Assembly: GCF_000002995.4 (NCBI RefSeq)
Contig: NW_025062475.1
Span: 6,514,187-6,578,186, forward strand
Source of the DNA: Brugia malayi
Taxonomy: Eukaryota; Nematoda; Chromadorea; Rhabditida; Onchocercidae
Length of the DNA stretch: 64,000 nucleotides
Direction: 5' to 3'
Numbering within the stretch: the stretch's first letter is position 1; each line of letters begins with the position of its first letter. The notes below the pieces were generated by a model. The model saw only the letters and a program-made list of their open reading frames with translations, was not told the DNA's origin and did no database searches. The translations under genes and the position numbers were made by a program. Of the stretch, positions 11,031 through 23,694 are shown piece after piece.

Positions 11031-14000
11031 CTACACTTTGATGATAAAATCAGTAAATAACGTTGTTAAAGGAATGAAAATGAATGCCAGCCAGAAAGAT
11101 GATGAGCTCAACATTATGGTTGCCATACCAGACATATACTCACCAACTGGTAAAATTGGCCAAACCTATAATTCATTTTTTTAAGAAATCTAAGAAGTAA
11201 AGATTCGTGATTTTCAAAAATTATAGATTACGTTTTATAAAAAAGATAATCATTTACCAAATGAATAAGTGAATAAGCTATGATCCAATAAATTATAAAA
11301 TAAAGCAAGTACCATGGAATAAAGCGGAAGAAAAATAAACCACAATAAAATCGAGCCGAAACATGAAAATAATATAACAATTGTCCAAGAATCACATTCT
11401 AACAAAGCTTTAAGGCAAACTGTTGTTACCACGAACTGAAAAGTTGTGGATAATGCAAATTTCAAAAGCACTTCACATTATATTCATTCAAATATAACTG
11501 TAAGCCGGGAAACCAGATTAATTGACTAATTGCGTTACATGTTTTTTTCATTCTGCTGATCAACAAAACTTTTTATTACCGTTTTTTGTTTTATAAATTG
11601 ATATCCCAATTCAGTTAAAGAAATAAAGTTAGACGAACCGTATAGCATGAATTTCCAAGCATCAACCAGCCTCCAACTCTACCATTTTCCCACACAACAG
11701 GATCATATAGAAAAGCAAAAGATAAAAAAAAAAGAAGTAACGAATGCCAAACTGCTAAACCGATCCATACTGCAAATTGCTAAAATAAATGCAGCAAGTT
11801 ATACATTTAAAATGAAAAGAAAACCAACAAAAAATAGAAAAGTTATCAATCAACTTCGCTAAATATTTGCAAGGTAGTGATACACTTCTCACAATAAATT
11901 TTGGAATGGTAAAAGAAAGTTTTTAATTAAGTATAACTCACAGTAATAGTGAATGCTCGTTTCTGAAAACTCTCATATAAGCCAGGATAGGAAAGTATCA
12001 TTCGGTCAGGAAGTGGTTTGTCAAATAATCCAATCATTACGGGCGGTAATGCAGTAAATACTACATTAAAAAGAGCAATAGTCCAACGTTCAAATATTGT
12101 TTGACCAGAGAATGCAGAATGGATTGCAAACCACAATTCGATTAAATACAAACATATATTCTTATAGAAGCTATATAATATCACCTGAAGCTATCAAATC
12201 TAATTTCAAAAAATTTGTAAGAGAAAATGAAATAATGAGTAATGAGATCGAAAAACGAAATAATAAAGTAACCTTCACTCCTCGTTCATAATTCCAAACA
12301 CCATGAACCAGTAAAAGTCTGCGTAAGAAATGAAATTGTGCAATAGAGTAATCACTAGCAGATGCTGCTTGTAGACCTTCTTCACCGATTATTCCCACGC
12401 CAACATTCGCTGCCTGAAATTTTCAAAGCTACTGGCAAAAAATCTAGAAAAAATTCTTCGTATATTGCATTCTATCTTGCGCCCAAAAATTTATGGGCGT
12501 TATTGCTACTGTTTGTTCACCTTATTTATCTCTAAGAAAGAAATAAACGATCAAAAATACTTGTATCATGGCAACATCATTAGAACCATCACCAACTGCT
12601 AAAACCACATCATCAGTGGCTTCGCGGACCATCTCGACAACTTTTGCTTTTTGCATGGGGGTCATCCGGCAACAAACGACAGTGGGACAAATCATTGCCA
12701 AGTTAACAAAGATTTTCCTACATTTCGATTCAACTACATATTTTAGAGTCTGAAATTTGAAATCCATTCTCCCCAAAGTTTTTATTCTAAATTTAGTTAT
12801 GTTTCATTTTCCCTATCAATATTATTATGTTAATTCTATGCAACCTAACTATCAGTGAAAGAAATGCAAATATTCTCAGCTCCTTATTCTTCCATACTTA
12901 TCACATTTATTTAAAAGTGACATGAAATCAAATTAATAAAATGAAAAAAAGAAATATGAAATTAATCCATCCATTTTGCTATATTCTGCAAAACATAAAT
13001 ATAAGCAATAAAAAGAAAAAATCTCCAATATATATCTGCTCATCATCATTACTTCCAAATTCAACAAACTTTTGACAAAGCAAAGTTGTGAATAATAATG
13101 ATAGCAGCAGTGACGACTGTCGTTGTGTGAATATGGCTGGTGTTAATGAATGAAATGTATAGATAAGAATGATTTTGAACATACCGCAAAATCAAAAAAT
13201 TGAACTTACAGAACCATCGATAACCAATGGGTACCGAACGGTAGATGACTGAACACTACTACTGCAATCATAAAGTTTTTTAAAAACTTCATCGCATGAA
13301 CTGCCATCGATAAACCAATATTTCATATCCGAGTGAACAAGACCCGCTGAACGAGCTATATTGATGGCTGTCTCACGCTTATCTCCAGTTAGCATCCAAA
13401 CACGTATCTGTGCAGCCAGTAACGCCGTAATTGTTTCTGGTACATACTAGAAACCATTAATTAGTATTCAATTTATAAAATTTCAATGCTCAAATTTATC
13501 TAATCATTCTACATTGTATTTCCAAAGGCAATTTCTGAATAGAAATATTTCGAGAACCCATCATCTTAACCAGAAAAACGAAATTTGTTCAATGTTTGCT
13601 TTTATCCATACTCAACCAGCCATAATTAATCAATTAGATTTTGCCATAGTGGCATAACGTGCGACGGAATGTGCGCTGGACCGGCTGATCCCACTCACTT
13701 CGCTTCTAATAATTGCAAATATTGTGAATTGGAATATTCCACTACATTAAATTACTGTTTATCTAATACAGTGGGTTATTCAAATTCACATATAATAATG
13801 AAATCCTTAACTCTGTTGTAGTAATCCTCACTGCTAAAAAATGAGAATTATAGCACTTCTCTCATATGTGCATCAACATCACAGCAATTTGATATGTGCA
13901 AAAAATACCTGTTGTAATTTATCTTCAACTGCAGATGCACCCACTAAAGTAAGATTCACTTCAATCTTCTCAGCACATTCTGCCAATTTTTCTTTTCGTT

Positions 14001-17000
14001 TGTCCACCGAAATTAAAGCTTCCGCAAATTTTTCTGCCCACTTACTATATTCCTCTAGTTCCAATGTACGCATTGCAAAACAGAGAGTTCGATAACCCTT
14101 TAATATTTCATTTTAAAAGTTAAAAAAGTACTTTGAAACTAAGTGTCGTAAAAATGAAAGTTTTAAGATAAGAAACTTTACTAAAAATTTTCTTTTTTTT
14201 TTTCTTTGAAAGCAATAACAGACTTTCGACGCGTAGTCCAGAAGATGGACGGAACAATCGTCAACAACTGGCGAATCCTTACGTAATCTTTGGAAAATCA
14301 TAGAATCCTGGAAAAATATCCATTTCATGAAGTTTTTTGTCACGATCGATACAGCTAGATTTCCAGCGATGATCAAAAATGTAGATCAAGTGCATACGAT
14401 AACAATAATAGCGCCACGAAAAATCAAAAATCTTAAGATCTAAGCAAATGTGCCGCACAAATTTCGTTGTAAAGTGACATTCTCAAAGATGAGAAAAATC
14501 AAAAATGAGACTCAAAAAGCCTATAGGAATAAAAATAATATATTTCGTATAAATTTCTCACCGCGCCTTTGACATACAATTTTAAAACACCGTCAGGACA
14601 TTGTACAACAATACCCATTCGTTTTCTTTCACTGGTAAACTCCAACACATTTAAGACGTTGTAATTTTTGACTTCTCCTAACTGAAAATAGAGCAAGCAA
14701 ACTCAAATGAAGTACGAAAATTTGAAAGACGCATTAAAAATTAATCTGCATTTACATTTATAGAATTGCAATTATTAATTACAGGAAAAACCAATAAAAA
14801 TTGGACATCTCACAATTAAAAACTACCTCTGAGACGAGAATACTCCGCGGCTTCCTAGTATGAAACACAAATCCAAGAGCAGCAGCAGCACGAACAAGTG
14901 CACCTTCATCCGGTGAAGAAGCTTGATACAGTAACGTACCACTTTCGTCCCTTTCTGGAAAAACCGTGTGACAAATTGCCATCATCCGAAGAAACTCTTT
15001 GACAGAGTTAGCTTTTTCCTAAACAGCAATTATAAGAGTTAAGAATACAAATACAAAATCTTCAAAAAAACAGAATTTCAGATTTTTTTTTTCGTTATGA
15101 ATAAACAAATAATAATGATAATGAAACCTTTCTCCAGCAAAACAACAAAAAAAAAAATTCGTATTTGTTTGTTTAATTGTTTATTCACAATAAAAAAAAA
15201 AAACTCTAAAAAAAATCTAAAAATCTTTTTTTTTTTTTTTTTATATTCATTTTATAGATTAAATATGGTAATTGAGAGATTGGTATAACAAATATAGTAA
15301 TTGAGATAATCAATATGTTATTTAATTAAGCCACCAGTTGCTCAGTTCCTTGCTCCATTAATTCAGAATATGGGAAACTAGCTCGCAGTTTGATAATTAT
15401 TATTATTAGAACTAGTAATACAAAAAGAGCTTAAAAAGCAAAAATTAACATCAGAAGTCCTGATAAGCTCCGATAAATTACGATCTTGAAAATCATCTGC
15501 TTCATCGTTTCCAAAATTAATGCCCGCAACTGAGCATCTTTTAAATTTCATAATATTGCGAGTAAGTGTCCCGGTTTTATCACTCATTATAAATTTTACC
15601 TTAAACAAAATACTGAACATCACTGAAAATGAATTAATAAGGAAATTAATGAAAACAATTACAATAAAATTTGACACTTCCGGCTTAAAAAAGCTTTAGA
15701 TGAGAATTCATATTAAAATCCATCTTGATCCTCAAATTAAAACATCAATGTTCAATTAAGAAAATTACTTGAATTTTAACATATACTAAGAATGATTTTT
15801 AAGAAACCAATATTATTCGTATGCTCTAATCTTTTTTACTCCCAGCTTGTAAGCAATCAATTCTTCTCTTTCAGGTAATTCGATTAAAATGTTATAAATT
15901 TATACTTTACCGATGATAGTTGACTGAAGAAAAACATAAAATGAAAGATAAGGTTATATATTTCATAAAGCTGTGTTCCCCGCTACGAAATATGAAAAAA
16001 AGAACATAATTTGAAATATGAAAAAAGGGGCATTTACCTGCCCCAACTCTTCATTTAAATTAGATGTTCTCGCAACAGCACAACTATCTGTCCTTTCATC
16101 GTACATTGAAATATCCTAAAAATATAGTACACAAAAGTGTAGTCTCATTTCTAAATGCAAACCATTATTTTTTAATTTCGTTTTTCATACGATCAAAAAG
16201 TGACCGAAAGAAAGCTGAATTCAGTAGTAAGAAGAATGAAGAAGACTTGAGTTCTCATTGGTAATTTCTAAACATTACTTAAAAAACCAAGTCTCTCTGT
16301 GATCAAAGAAGTCAAGGCAAGCTACATACGATATTTTGCAATTTGAAAATAAGATAAAATGAAATGAACGAAATAAAGCTAACTTACATTATTTATGTAT
16401 ACTGCTTGGAAAAATCGTACCAATTCAAGGGTTACTTGCAGTGAGATCGGAATTAAATTATTATATAGAATGAAAAACGTCAACATATTCCAAAAAAAGT
16501 TGAAAGTCCCCTTCCCTGGAAATGTTAAAAGATAAAATGCATATAAAATATAAATTAGAAAAAAAAAAAAAAAAACAAGCAACGTTATTCATAAATGCAA
16601 ATACATATATATTATTAAAGCATTCCGTCAGATGAAAATAGGAAAACAACATGGAAAGATTTTGAACTCGACTTTCAACAACTTGACTTTTTTATATTAA
16701 ATTAGAATAAATGGTTTACTGATGACAACTGAATGAAGTCAGAATATAAAGTGAAAAGATAAGGTTATATATTTATAAAGTAATTTCCTAGCAAACGTCA
16801 AACTATTCAGTTTTGTTATTTAACACAATATGCAATATGAAAAAATATAAAAAAAAGCACTTACCTATTCCAACTCTTCATTTAAATTAGATGTTAAATT
16901 AGATTTAAAGATGTTAGGAAAAACTAAACAAACCTTGAGGGCTAAGGTAATAAGAATGCATTAGCCGTTTATGATCGAAGAAATACGCTCCAGTAGCACT

Positions 17001-19357
17001 TATAAAAGCGAGGACAATTAACGCAAAAAAAAGGAACAAAATACGCTGATTGGTGATAGCATCAATTTTGGATCTGAAACATCAGTAGAATACAAATTCA
17101 TGAAATCCTAAAATTACATAACAATATATGGCGTGTTCATCTATTAATAAAACTGAAATGCAGTAAAACTTAAGAATAAAAGTAGCAGAGTGTCTCAAAG
17201 TAAATATTACTGTTTCAACGGAGCTACTTTTGAATTCATTAATAGCTTGGCATCATGTCCTGCATAAAGCACTACACCACAAATCCAGTGTGTGTGCTTT
17301 AAACGAGCACCACGTAATAACAGTTGAGGAATACCTATAAAATTGCAGCATACGAATCGTGATTTCCTCGCACAATTATTCGAGCACATCATACCTTATT
17401 AAATTCACTTTTAACCAAAAAAAAAATCAACAACCTATTGACAATATTCCCAAAGAGTTTATTCAACAAATGACCAGATAAAAATAGGTGCTGGAGACAA
17501 CTGGACATCCCAAAAAAATATTCATAATTGCAACCGCCAAACAGCACTAATATGTGTGTCATGCTTCATTACTGATTAATTACAAATTTTCGAAGAGAAA
17601 TTTGCAGAGAGATAATACCGCAATTTTTTGAAAACGTTACAAACGTACTGAGAGGCCGCCGCAAATCATGCATATGTAGCGTCCCAGTAAATTCATTTAC
17701 ATTTTGATTTGGATTTTCACATTCGATCTCACACTGAAAATCTCTAATTGTTGCTGTAACTGTCAGATTTGATGTACATTCAAGTCCTTGTCGAATTTTC
17801 AAATTCGTTTCCCCATCCAAATTTGAAGTTTCGATATAAGCTACAGCTAGCGGTTCGCTAGATGATAACAATGCCATATCCGCTGGGAACATCTGATTAT
17901 TTTCCACTCGTACAATATCGCCCACTTTCAACTGAAGTTTACAAATTCAAGCCTTTAAAAAACCAATCCAGTGATTTCATGACACTCTCAAGAGTTAAAT
18001 TTAAAGTTTGATCTTCAGAGAAATAATTTCAACAGTTTATTCGAACCACTTAGTCATCTAATTTAGTATGAACTCAGATATGGCATGAATTAAGGTCAGA
18101 ATAAGAATATGAATGCAATCTTATGAAAACATAAATTATAAACAGTTCCAGCGTTATATCGTAGAAGAGCTACAAAAACGGAAAAGCTTATAAAAAAGGA
18201 AAAATGATCGGACTTTCTGAGAATGGTAAAACTGCTTCATGAACTATTTCAAATATTATTTTATAGTTTCAGATGTAAAAATTGGTTTTAAAAAATTATA
18301 AGATCTGTAATTTTGCATTTTCTTATCTATTCAACTTTTTATTTCATCTATTTTATACAAATAATTTTTATTTCATCTATTATATAATAAAACCTACATC
18401 TTTCCAAGAAGTATACTTCCACTCACAGTCTCTGAAAACTATAGCACGGTAATTATTAACCGTTTGATCAGATTTCCTTCGCTTCTATAAAAGAATTGAA
18501 CTAGAAAATTCTGAATCCATAATATTTTACGATACTTTATATAATCTCGCACTTTACTTTACTGCAGAACATACAAAGCTTACGATGTCCTCAAATATTT
18601 CTTTGATAGCCGACACAGTTAAAATGATAATTAGGGGTCCCGCAGTTGTGATGCGACCTGTTGGACTAACATCAGGAATTTGCTGAAAAAAATATACTGA
18701 AACAAAAAATGCAGTAAAATAAATTTATCCAAGTTTGAAATATATTATCAGAAATATTTAAATCCAGTATAATTACATCCAATCAAGTAAAATTAAAAAG
18801 ATGTGTCAGCAATAATTTTTTGTGAGCTATAGAAATTTAACATATTAGTATTAAAACAATTCTAGAAATAGACCAACTTGGAGAAGCGCAATAATGAGGA
18901 AGAATACATTGCTGTACCGTCTGAATTGTTCTTTCAGAAAGCGTGGGAAAAAAGAAAATGCATTATATTTAGCAGTGCTGAAAATGACAGCAAAAAATAC
19001 CTAGAATTTATTTTTAATAATCTGTTATTATGGATTCGAATTATGTCCTTAAAAAATATCCACCACACCGCCATTATATAATAGCATGGTGCATCCTTTT
19101 GTGCTGTCTATAGTTTTCTGGCTTTGAAAGCTTAAAAAAGACATAAAATAGGCATTTCACAGATAGTTGTTGAGTAATACATCTGTTGTGTCATACCTGA
19201 TAGCATTAGACCGATATTTCTCAGGCTGTGAAGTTTGATTGACATAAATAATTCGAGAAGTCGAAATACGTGAGGGACGTTGTTTAATTCTGCAGTCAAA
19301 AAAAGGCATTATAAAAAATGAAGTGGAATTGACCTTAATCCATTACCGAGAAATCAT
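11031..19357 (-). CDS. tat-1: P4-type phospholipid-transporting ATPase (flippase), ATP8A/TAT-1 type
   Basis: Flips aminophospholipids, mainly phosphatidylserine, from the outer to the inner leaflet of plasma and endosomal membranes; the family works with a CDC50/CHAT-1 partner. Exons: 19347-19357 (ATG at 19357), 19197-19289, 18878-18977, 18584-18682, 18398-18484, 17649-17931, 17211-17334, 16934-17073, 16388-16515, 16038-16115, 15450-15599, 14827-15018, 14562-14681, 14224-14307, 13909-14097, 13210-13446, 12561-12749, 12273-12413, 11942-12184, 11639-11779, 11313-11435, 11037-11165. All phases agree, giving 1027 residues. Visible motifs: [10 protein letters not shown] in TM1 (about 68), [10 protein letters not shown] actuator loop (about 169), PISL in TM4 (335), catalytic SDKTGTLT (Asp 388), KGAD (533), TGDKRETA (646), [11 protein letters not shown] (758, Ser where Ala is usual) and [10 protein letters not shown] in TM5. 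The TM1 QQ pair and TM5 Lys match PS-selective ATP8A enzymes. The cytosolic C-terminal tail is short or in an exon not firmly placed: reading on from 11037 gives one more codon, then stop at 11031. Confidence 0.96.
16719..16906 (-). repeat. decayed duplicate of a tat-1 exon and its flank
   Basis: This intronic segment is a diverged copy of 15911-16081. Both contain AGATAAGGTTATATATTT, an adjoining TATGAAAAAA block, and, on the minus strand, the coding stretch for TSNLNEEL with a splice donor. The original exon reads on through GGGCAG into gtaaat; the copy reads GGAATAG into gtaagt, so it would end in a stop. The copy lies directly after exon 16934-17073. The acceptor half of the exon was not copied or has been lost. 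Confidence 0.75.
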
Positions 19358-20946
19358 TCATAGCAATTCATCACAAGGCCAGATCTAAAAATTAAAAAAA
19401 AGTTAATATTGATCATAAGTTGTAATACTGTGACTTGCATTAGAAAAAAAAATTTTGCGAGGATTTGGAAGAACCTGAAGAATCCGAAACTAAAGCATGT
19501 CACTCCAAAATTAGAAAATTACACTTAAAACATGGTAAGTTATTCGATATCACATCCTATACCAGGCATGTAGAATATATCATGTCACTTATCATTATAT
19601 GTCCATCCCAAAAAATATCCCAAATATTAAGTAATGCATTGATTACTTCTGTAATTCTTATACTGATAATAACACAAGACTACTCACATAATTCTTTCCT
19701 CTTCTTTCATGTCCATGATCAAATAGAATGATTTCACAAAACGACAAATTCAATTACAAATCTGTTTCATGATAATCGATACAACTAACTAATTAATGGC
19801 GTGGATTACTAATAAGCAAATGTCGAAACTTAAGACACTGAATTCTACCATTCAAGTTTCCAAAACTTTTCTTTTTCTTCTTCCATTATAAACAACATGG
19901 ACATCAATTCTTAAGCATTTTAATGATAATTTTTAGATGTTGTCGTTGTATTTTACACTTTTCCAGAATAGAAATTCGGAGTAAACCAACTCGTGATATT
20001 GCCAATAGAAAAAAGGTCAGGTCACCGTAACGAAACGCACTGTTCACTTTTGCAATCACTAAGAACTGATTTCAATTTTCTTTCTGGATTTTGAATTTCG
20101 AGAAATTTGGGAGTCAAAAATAAAGGAGACATTGTGCAAATGTTAGATGGAGATGGCATACTCACGAACTTAATAACAACCATCATCATCTCATTCTAAA
20201 ATAGCTATATTCTAAAGGATTTCTTTCCAGTTTAGGTTACATTTTCAAACTTTTCTTTAATTATATGAATAATACATCATCAATGTATGTGACGGATGTA
20301 ACTGAAAATAGTGGCTGTGACAAAAGTCACTTTTAACTTTCCCAACTATGCCATTTCTTCTTTTCACGGAATAAACAAAACAAACATCAAGCATCAAAGT
20401 ATGAGAAGTTGACAGATGACAAAGAATTCTCATCACCAACTAACCCAAGCAATCACCCAACCACCAGTACTTGTGTCCTCCAGCACCTCACACAACACAA
20501 CCCTCCCCTCATCTTCCTCATTGACATATACTGCACTTTCATCCCTTCCTTTTGCATTCTGTCCCCTAACTTTTCAGCTGTCGTGGATTGCTCTCTCTCT
20601 ATACTCAAAAGTCTATCCTACTACCCTTCAAATTTCGACCTACATGTATTCAATTCCTCAGTCGTTGTTTCATGAAGTCATGTCGGAATTATCCAGTAGA
20701 GATATGATTAATCGGAATACTTTTCCATTTAGAATACAAAAAAAGATAGTACGGGTTTGGCTGAAATCATAGCTAACAATGCTAAGTTGAAGTTCGTTGA
20801 AATTTGATGGAGAAGGTCAGTGTTGTTGCGACCATATTTATTTCCAGAAGCATGGATTGCATAATTGGAATGAGTTTGTATGGATAGTGGATCGGCAAGA
20901 GTGGACAACGTGCGGTTGGAATGCACAAGAAGGGTGTAAGGTGTAC
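19358..20946. promoter_or_regulatory. divergent intergenic region between tat-1 and SPRING1
   Basis: The minus-strand tat-1 starts at 19357 and the plus-strand SPRING1 at about 20947, so both promoters must fall in this 1.6 kb. A TC/CA-rich segment (20440-20600) stands out from the AT-rich surroundings. No single promoter element can be named from the sequence. Open frames here are Ser/Thr/Pro-rich by composition and not convincing as genes. Confidence 0.45.
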
Positions 20947-22723
20947 ATGCGGATGGCACACGACGGGAGTAGACTTATTATCCGGTCATTCCGAGCCACC
21001 CACGTTCTTGCTTTTCTTTTTGTCTTTAGCCTTCTTTACTTTGTTGTCGAGAGTGGGCTTCTAGCTTGGATTGTACAAAATGCGTTAAGTATTTCAGGGG
21101 TAAGTCCAGATTTACATTTCTCTCCTCCATGTAAATACAACTTTCTCAACGTAGATTTTCGGAAAGCTGCAACCCTTGCTTTAGTTAGTTCTCTTGGTCA
21201 CGTTACGTCAGGTCAGCTTATTTGTAGCTATAATTCTGGATGTAATATGCAGCTTCTGGAATAAACTCAGCATGTTTTGAATGAGTTTGGATTGTTTGGT
21301 GATGCATCAAAAATTTTTTGGACCTATTGTTGATTCCATTTCTCAGCGTATTGATAAACATTTGATTTCCCGATAATAACCGATCCTTATAGAGTATAAT
21401 CTTTTGCTCGTTTTTTGCCTTTTAATTCAAACATTACTTAATATGCATGTAATTTGCTGTTTGCAGCAAGACATCGAGGAACAGATGTTAGACAAGTACA
21501 AACTAACAGCACATAGACATATCCAGTGGTTAGCAGACAGTACTGGACGAAATACAAATGCGGTAAATGATAGCTTTGTCAACAGTGAAGGAAGGGCTTG
21601 CCGTAATACAATACAAGGAAGGACTTCTGTTACTGATGACAGAGGTAATTTGAATTCACGTAAGGTAGGGCCAAGTTTATTTAGTTTATTTTGTACACTT
21701 CATAAATTTTAGTGCTTAGGCTTCCAGTTGTTTTCAGCAGCTAAACAAGATATACAGAGGTTGAGGTATTTACGTCTTTTTTTGAATGGAAAATTCACTT
21801 CCAGTTTCTGTATACTATAGTTATATGTTTTAATATTATATGTTTTCTGTCATCTTTCACATCTCATCATGGCTTGATTTGATATTTATTACTCCACAGA
21901 GTAGTAGAAACGGATTTGATTGTTAACAAAGTTGTTAGTCTTTTATTGATGTCAGACTCCTCATGATTATCATTTGGGAGAATTTTTTTTTCTTACATTT
22001 CAGGTTATACATGTGAAAGAGCTTTCCTGATGTCGAATGGTTGCTGTGAAGTAGGTACTCAATCGCTACGTTTTAGCTGTGTTTGGTGTGATCTTTATAC
22101 TGGTTGTTGCTCTCACTACGAACAGTGCGTTTCTTGTTGTTTGAAACCGGAGCAGGTACATTTTTGATGCAGTTAAAATTAAAATTAAAGATACAATGTT
22201 TGTTTGGTGCTGAACGTATTATTTTCATCATAAACATATATAACTTGCTACCCAAACATCTAAAAATCTGGCAAAGCCAATATTTGTAGAAAAATATACT
22301 GCTAAAAATGATAGAGTCAACATCTGGGCATCGATTACGTCAAATACTTTCGGCGACGGACCAGTTCGAGCTTTGCATGTTGAAATGTCGCACTTCTTCA
22401 AATGTAAGGGCACACGAAGTTTGAGGTTTTGAATTCCGCTATCAGATTTGTCCAGATACTTCATTTTCCTTTTCTGGAGTTTCATGGAGGCATATCACTT
22501 AAGTAGGAATGGATATCATTGTATGGTACTAACTACTTTTTTACGGAATTTTCTCTCATAAAATATCGAATATTGCATAGGAAGTGAGTGGGAATGATAA
22601 AACGGTTTTTTATGATAAAGTAAATATATTTCTTTGTAGAGTGTACATTCGGAAAACAAATACAAAAGCGAGAAGATGAAATACTGTTACAAGCAGGAAC
22701 CGAATCGTCCTTTTTCACGTTAA
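20947..22723 (+). CDS. SPRING1: SPRING1 (C12orf49) homologue, SREBP-pathway regulator in the Golgi
   Basis: In mammals SPRING1 is a Golgi membrane glycoprotein needed for site-1 protease maturation and SREBP activation, controlling lipid-synthesis genes. Exons: 20947-21099, 21467-21644, 22004-22155, 22290-22403 and 22640-22723 (stop TAA). All phases agree, giving 226 residues (human about 205). The N-terminus is a basic stretch followed by a single hydrophobic signal-anchor (AFLFVFSLLYFVV, residues about 22-35). The conserved luminal core follows: CRNTIQGRTSVTDDRG, then YTCERAFLMSNGCC, then YTGCCSHYEQCVSCCLKP, then FELCMLKCRTSSNSVHSEN and KYCY near the end, with the cysteine pattern of the family intact. 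ATG 20947 was chosen because it gives a short cytosolic tail before the anchor; ATG 20953 is an alternative, and the frame is open further upstream. TMEM209 follows in the same direction. Confidence 0.93.
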
Positions 22724-23694
22724 GAAGGCATAGTCAAGATTACTCTACGGGAAGAAGATTTAGGTAACTTTGCAGTATCGGGTTAATACTGAAATTGGTT
22801 TTACGTCTTTCTTTTTGTGTATGATTTCAAATTGGTTGTATTCTTCAATTATGAGCTTTGTGATGAAATTGTTGTAATCGGCAGTGGTACTACTACTTCA
22901 TTCTGAGTGTAATATATGCTTTATTAAAGCAGTTTGTTTCTCTATATGAAGCATAGTATTAAGGAACTTTAAATTATGCAAGGAATTTTATTTTTAATAT
23001 GTTGGATACAAGCAACGTTTGTAAAATGCATGTTTCCAAGATTTAGCACACGAGTCTTATTTATTTAAATAAGCATTATTTAAGAAGAATATAAATTCAT
23101 ACATATCTTTCAATACTCTAGTTGTAGGCCTTTATTTTCGTCGTTGCTTTGTGTCATGTGAATTTTGTCAGCTTCAGTTGCTAATTTTCTCATATTCTTG
23201 TTTATCTGTGTAAAAAGAAAAAAAAAACCGGAATTTAGAATTTAAATCCTTTGAAGAACTGAAATAAACGTCTTCGGGTTTAGCGAATTGTTAGCATTAA
23301 TCTCGGTATATATTTATAAACAGCATTATCTTTGTTAAGTGTTCTTCATGGTATGGTTATTTTGGATGAAAAGAAAAAAATTATTGCTTATGTTTTGCAT
23401 TTATTCCGCTCTGTTAAGGCAGTTTGTTTCTCAAATACAAGCGCACGTGCGTCATATCATTCTTTTCAATAATGAATTTATTTTTATAAGCACATATTTT
23501 GTGCAGCAAATTTTTTCTCAGAACATTCGGTTTGTTCCTAAGCATTCTTTTGAAACATCATCTTTTCGTAATATGGGAATGCAGAGAAAAGTATGTATTG
23601 TTTTTTGAAATAATGAAAGGTTTTGTTTTTTTTGTGAACTTCTGATGGAAGCGTATGTAGCTGATACATAATCAGTTATAATTGCAGTGTCATA
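22724..23694. other. SPRING1-TMEM209 spacer
   Basis: About 970 bp containing the SPRING1 3' UTR (AATAAA at 23263-23268) and the region upstream of TMEM209. No further gene seen. The tandem arrangement would allow a nematode operon with trans-splicing, but the gap is long for Caenorhabditis-type operons and nothing in the sequence proves it. Confidence 0.4.

Noticed and set aside
16866..16905. Reading TSNLNEEL copy as a functional alternative tat-1 exon
   Set aside because: It ends in TAG and has no clear acceptor; reported as a decayed copy instead.
20416..20772. 118-residue Ser/Thr/Pro-rich open frame upstream of SPRING1
   Set aside because: Composition follows the TC/CA-rich DNA; a second long frame overlaps it and neither shows a domain or splice signal.
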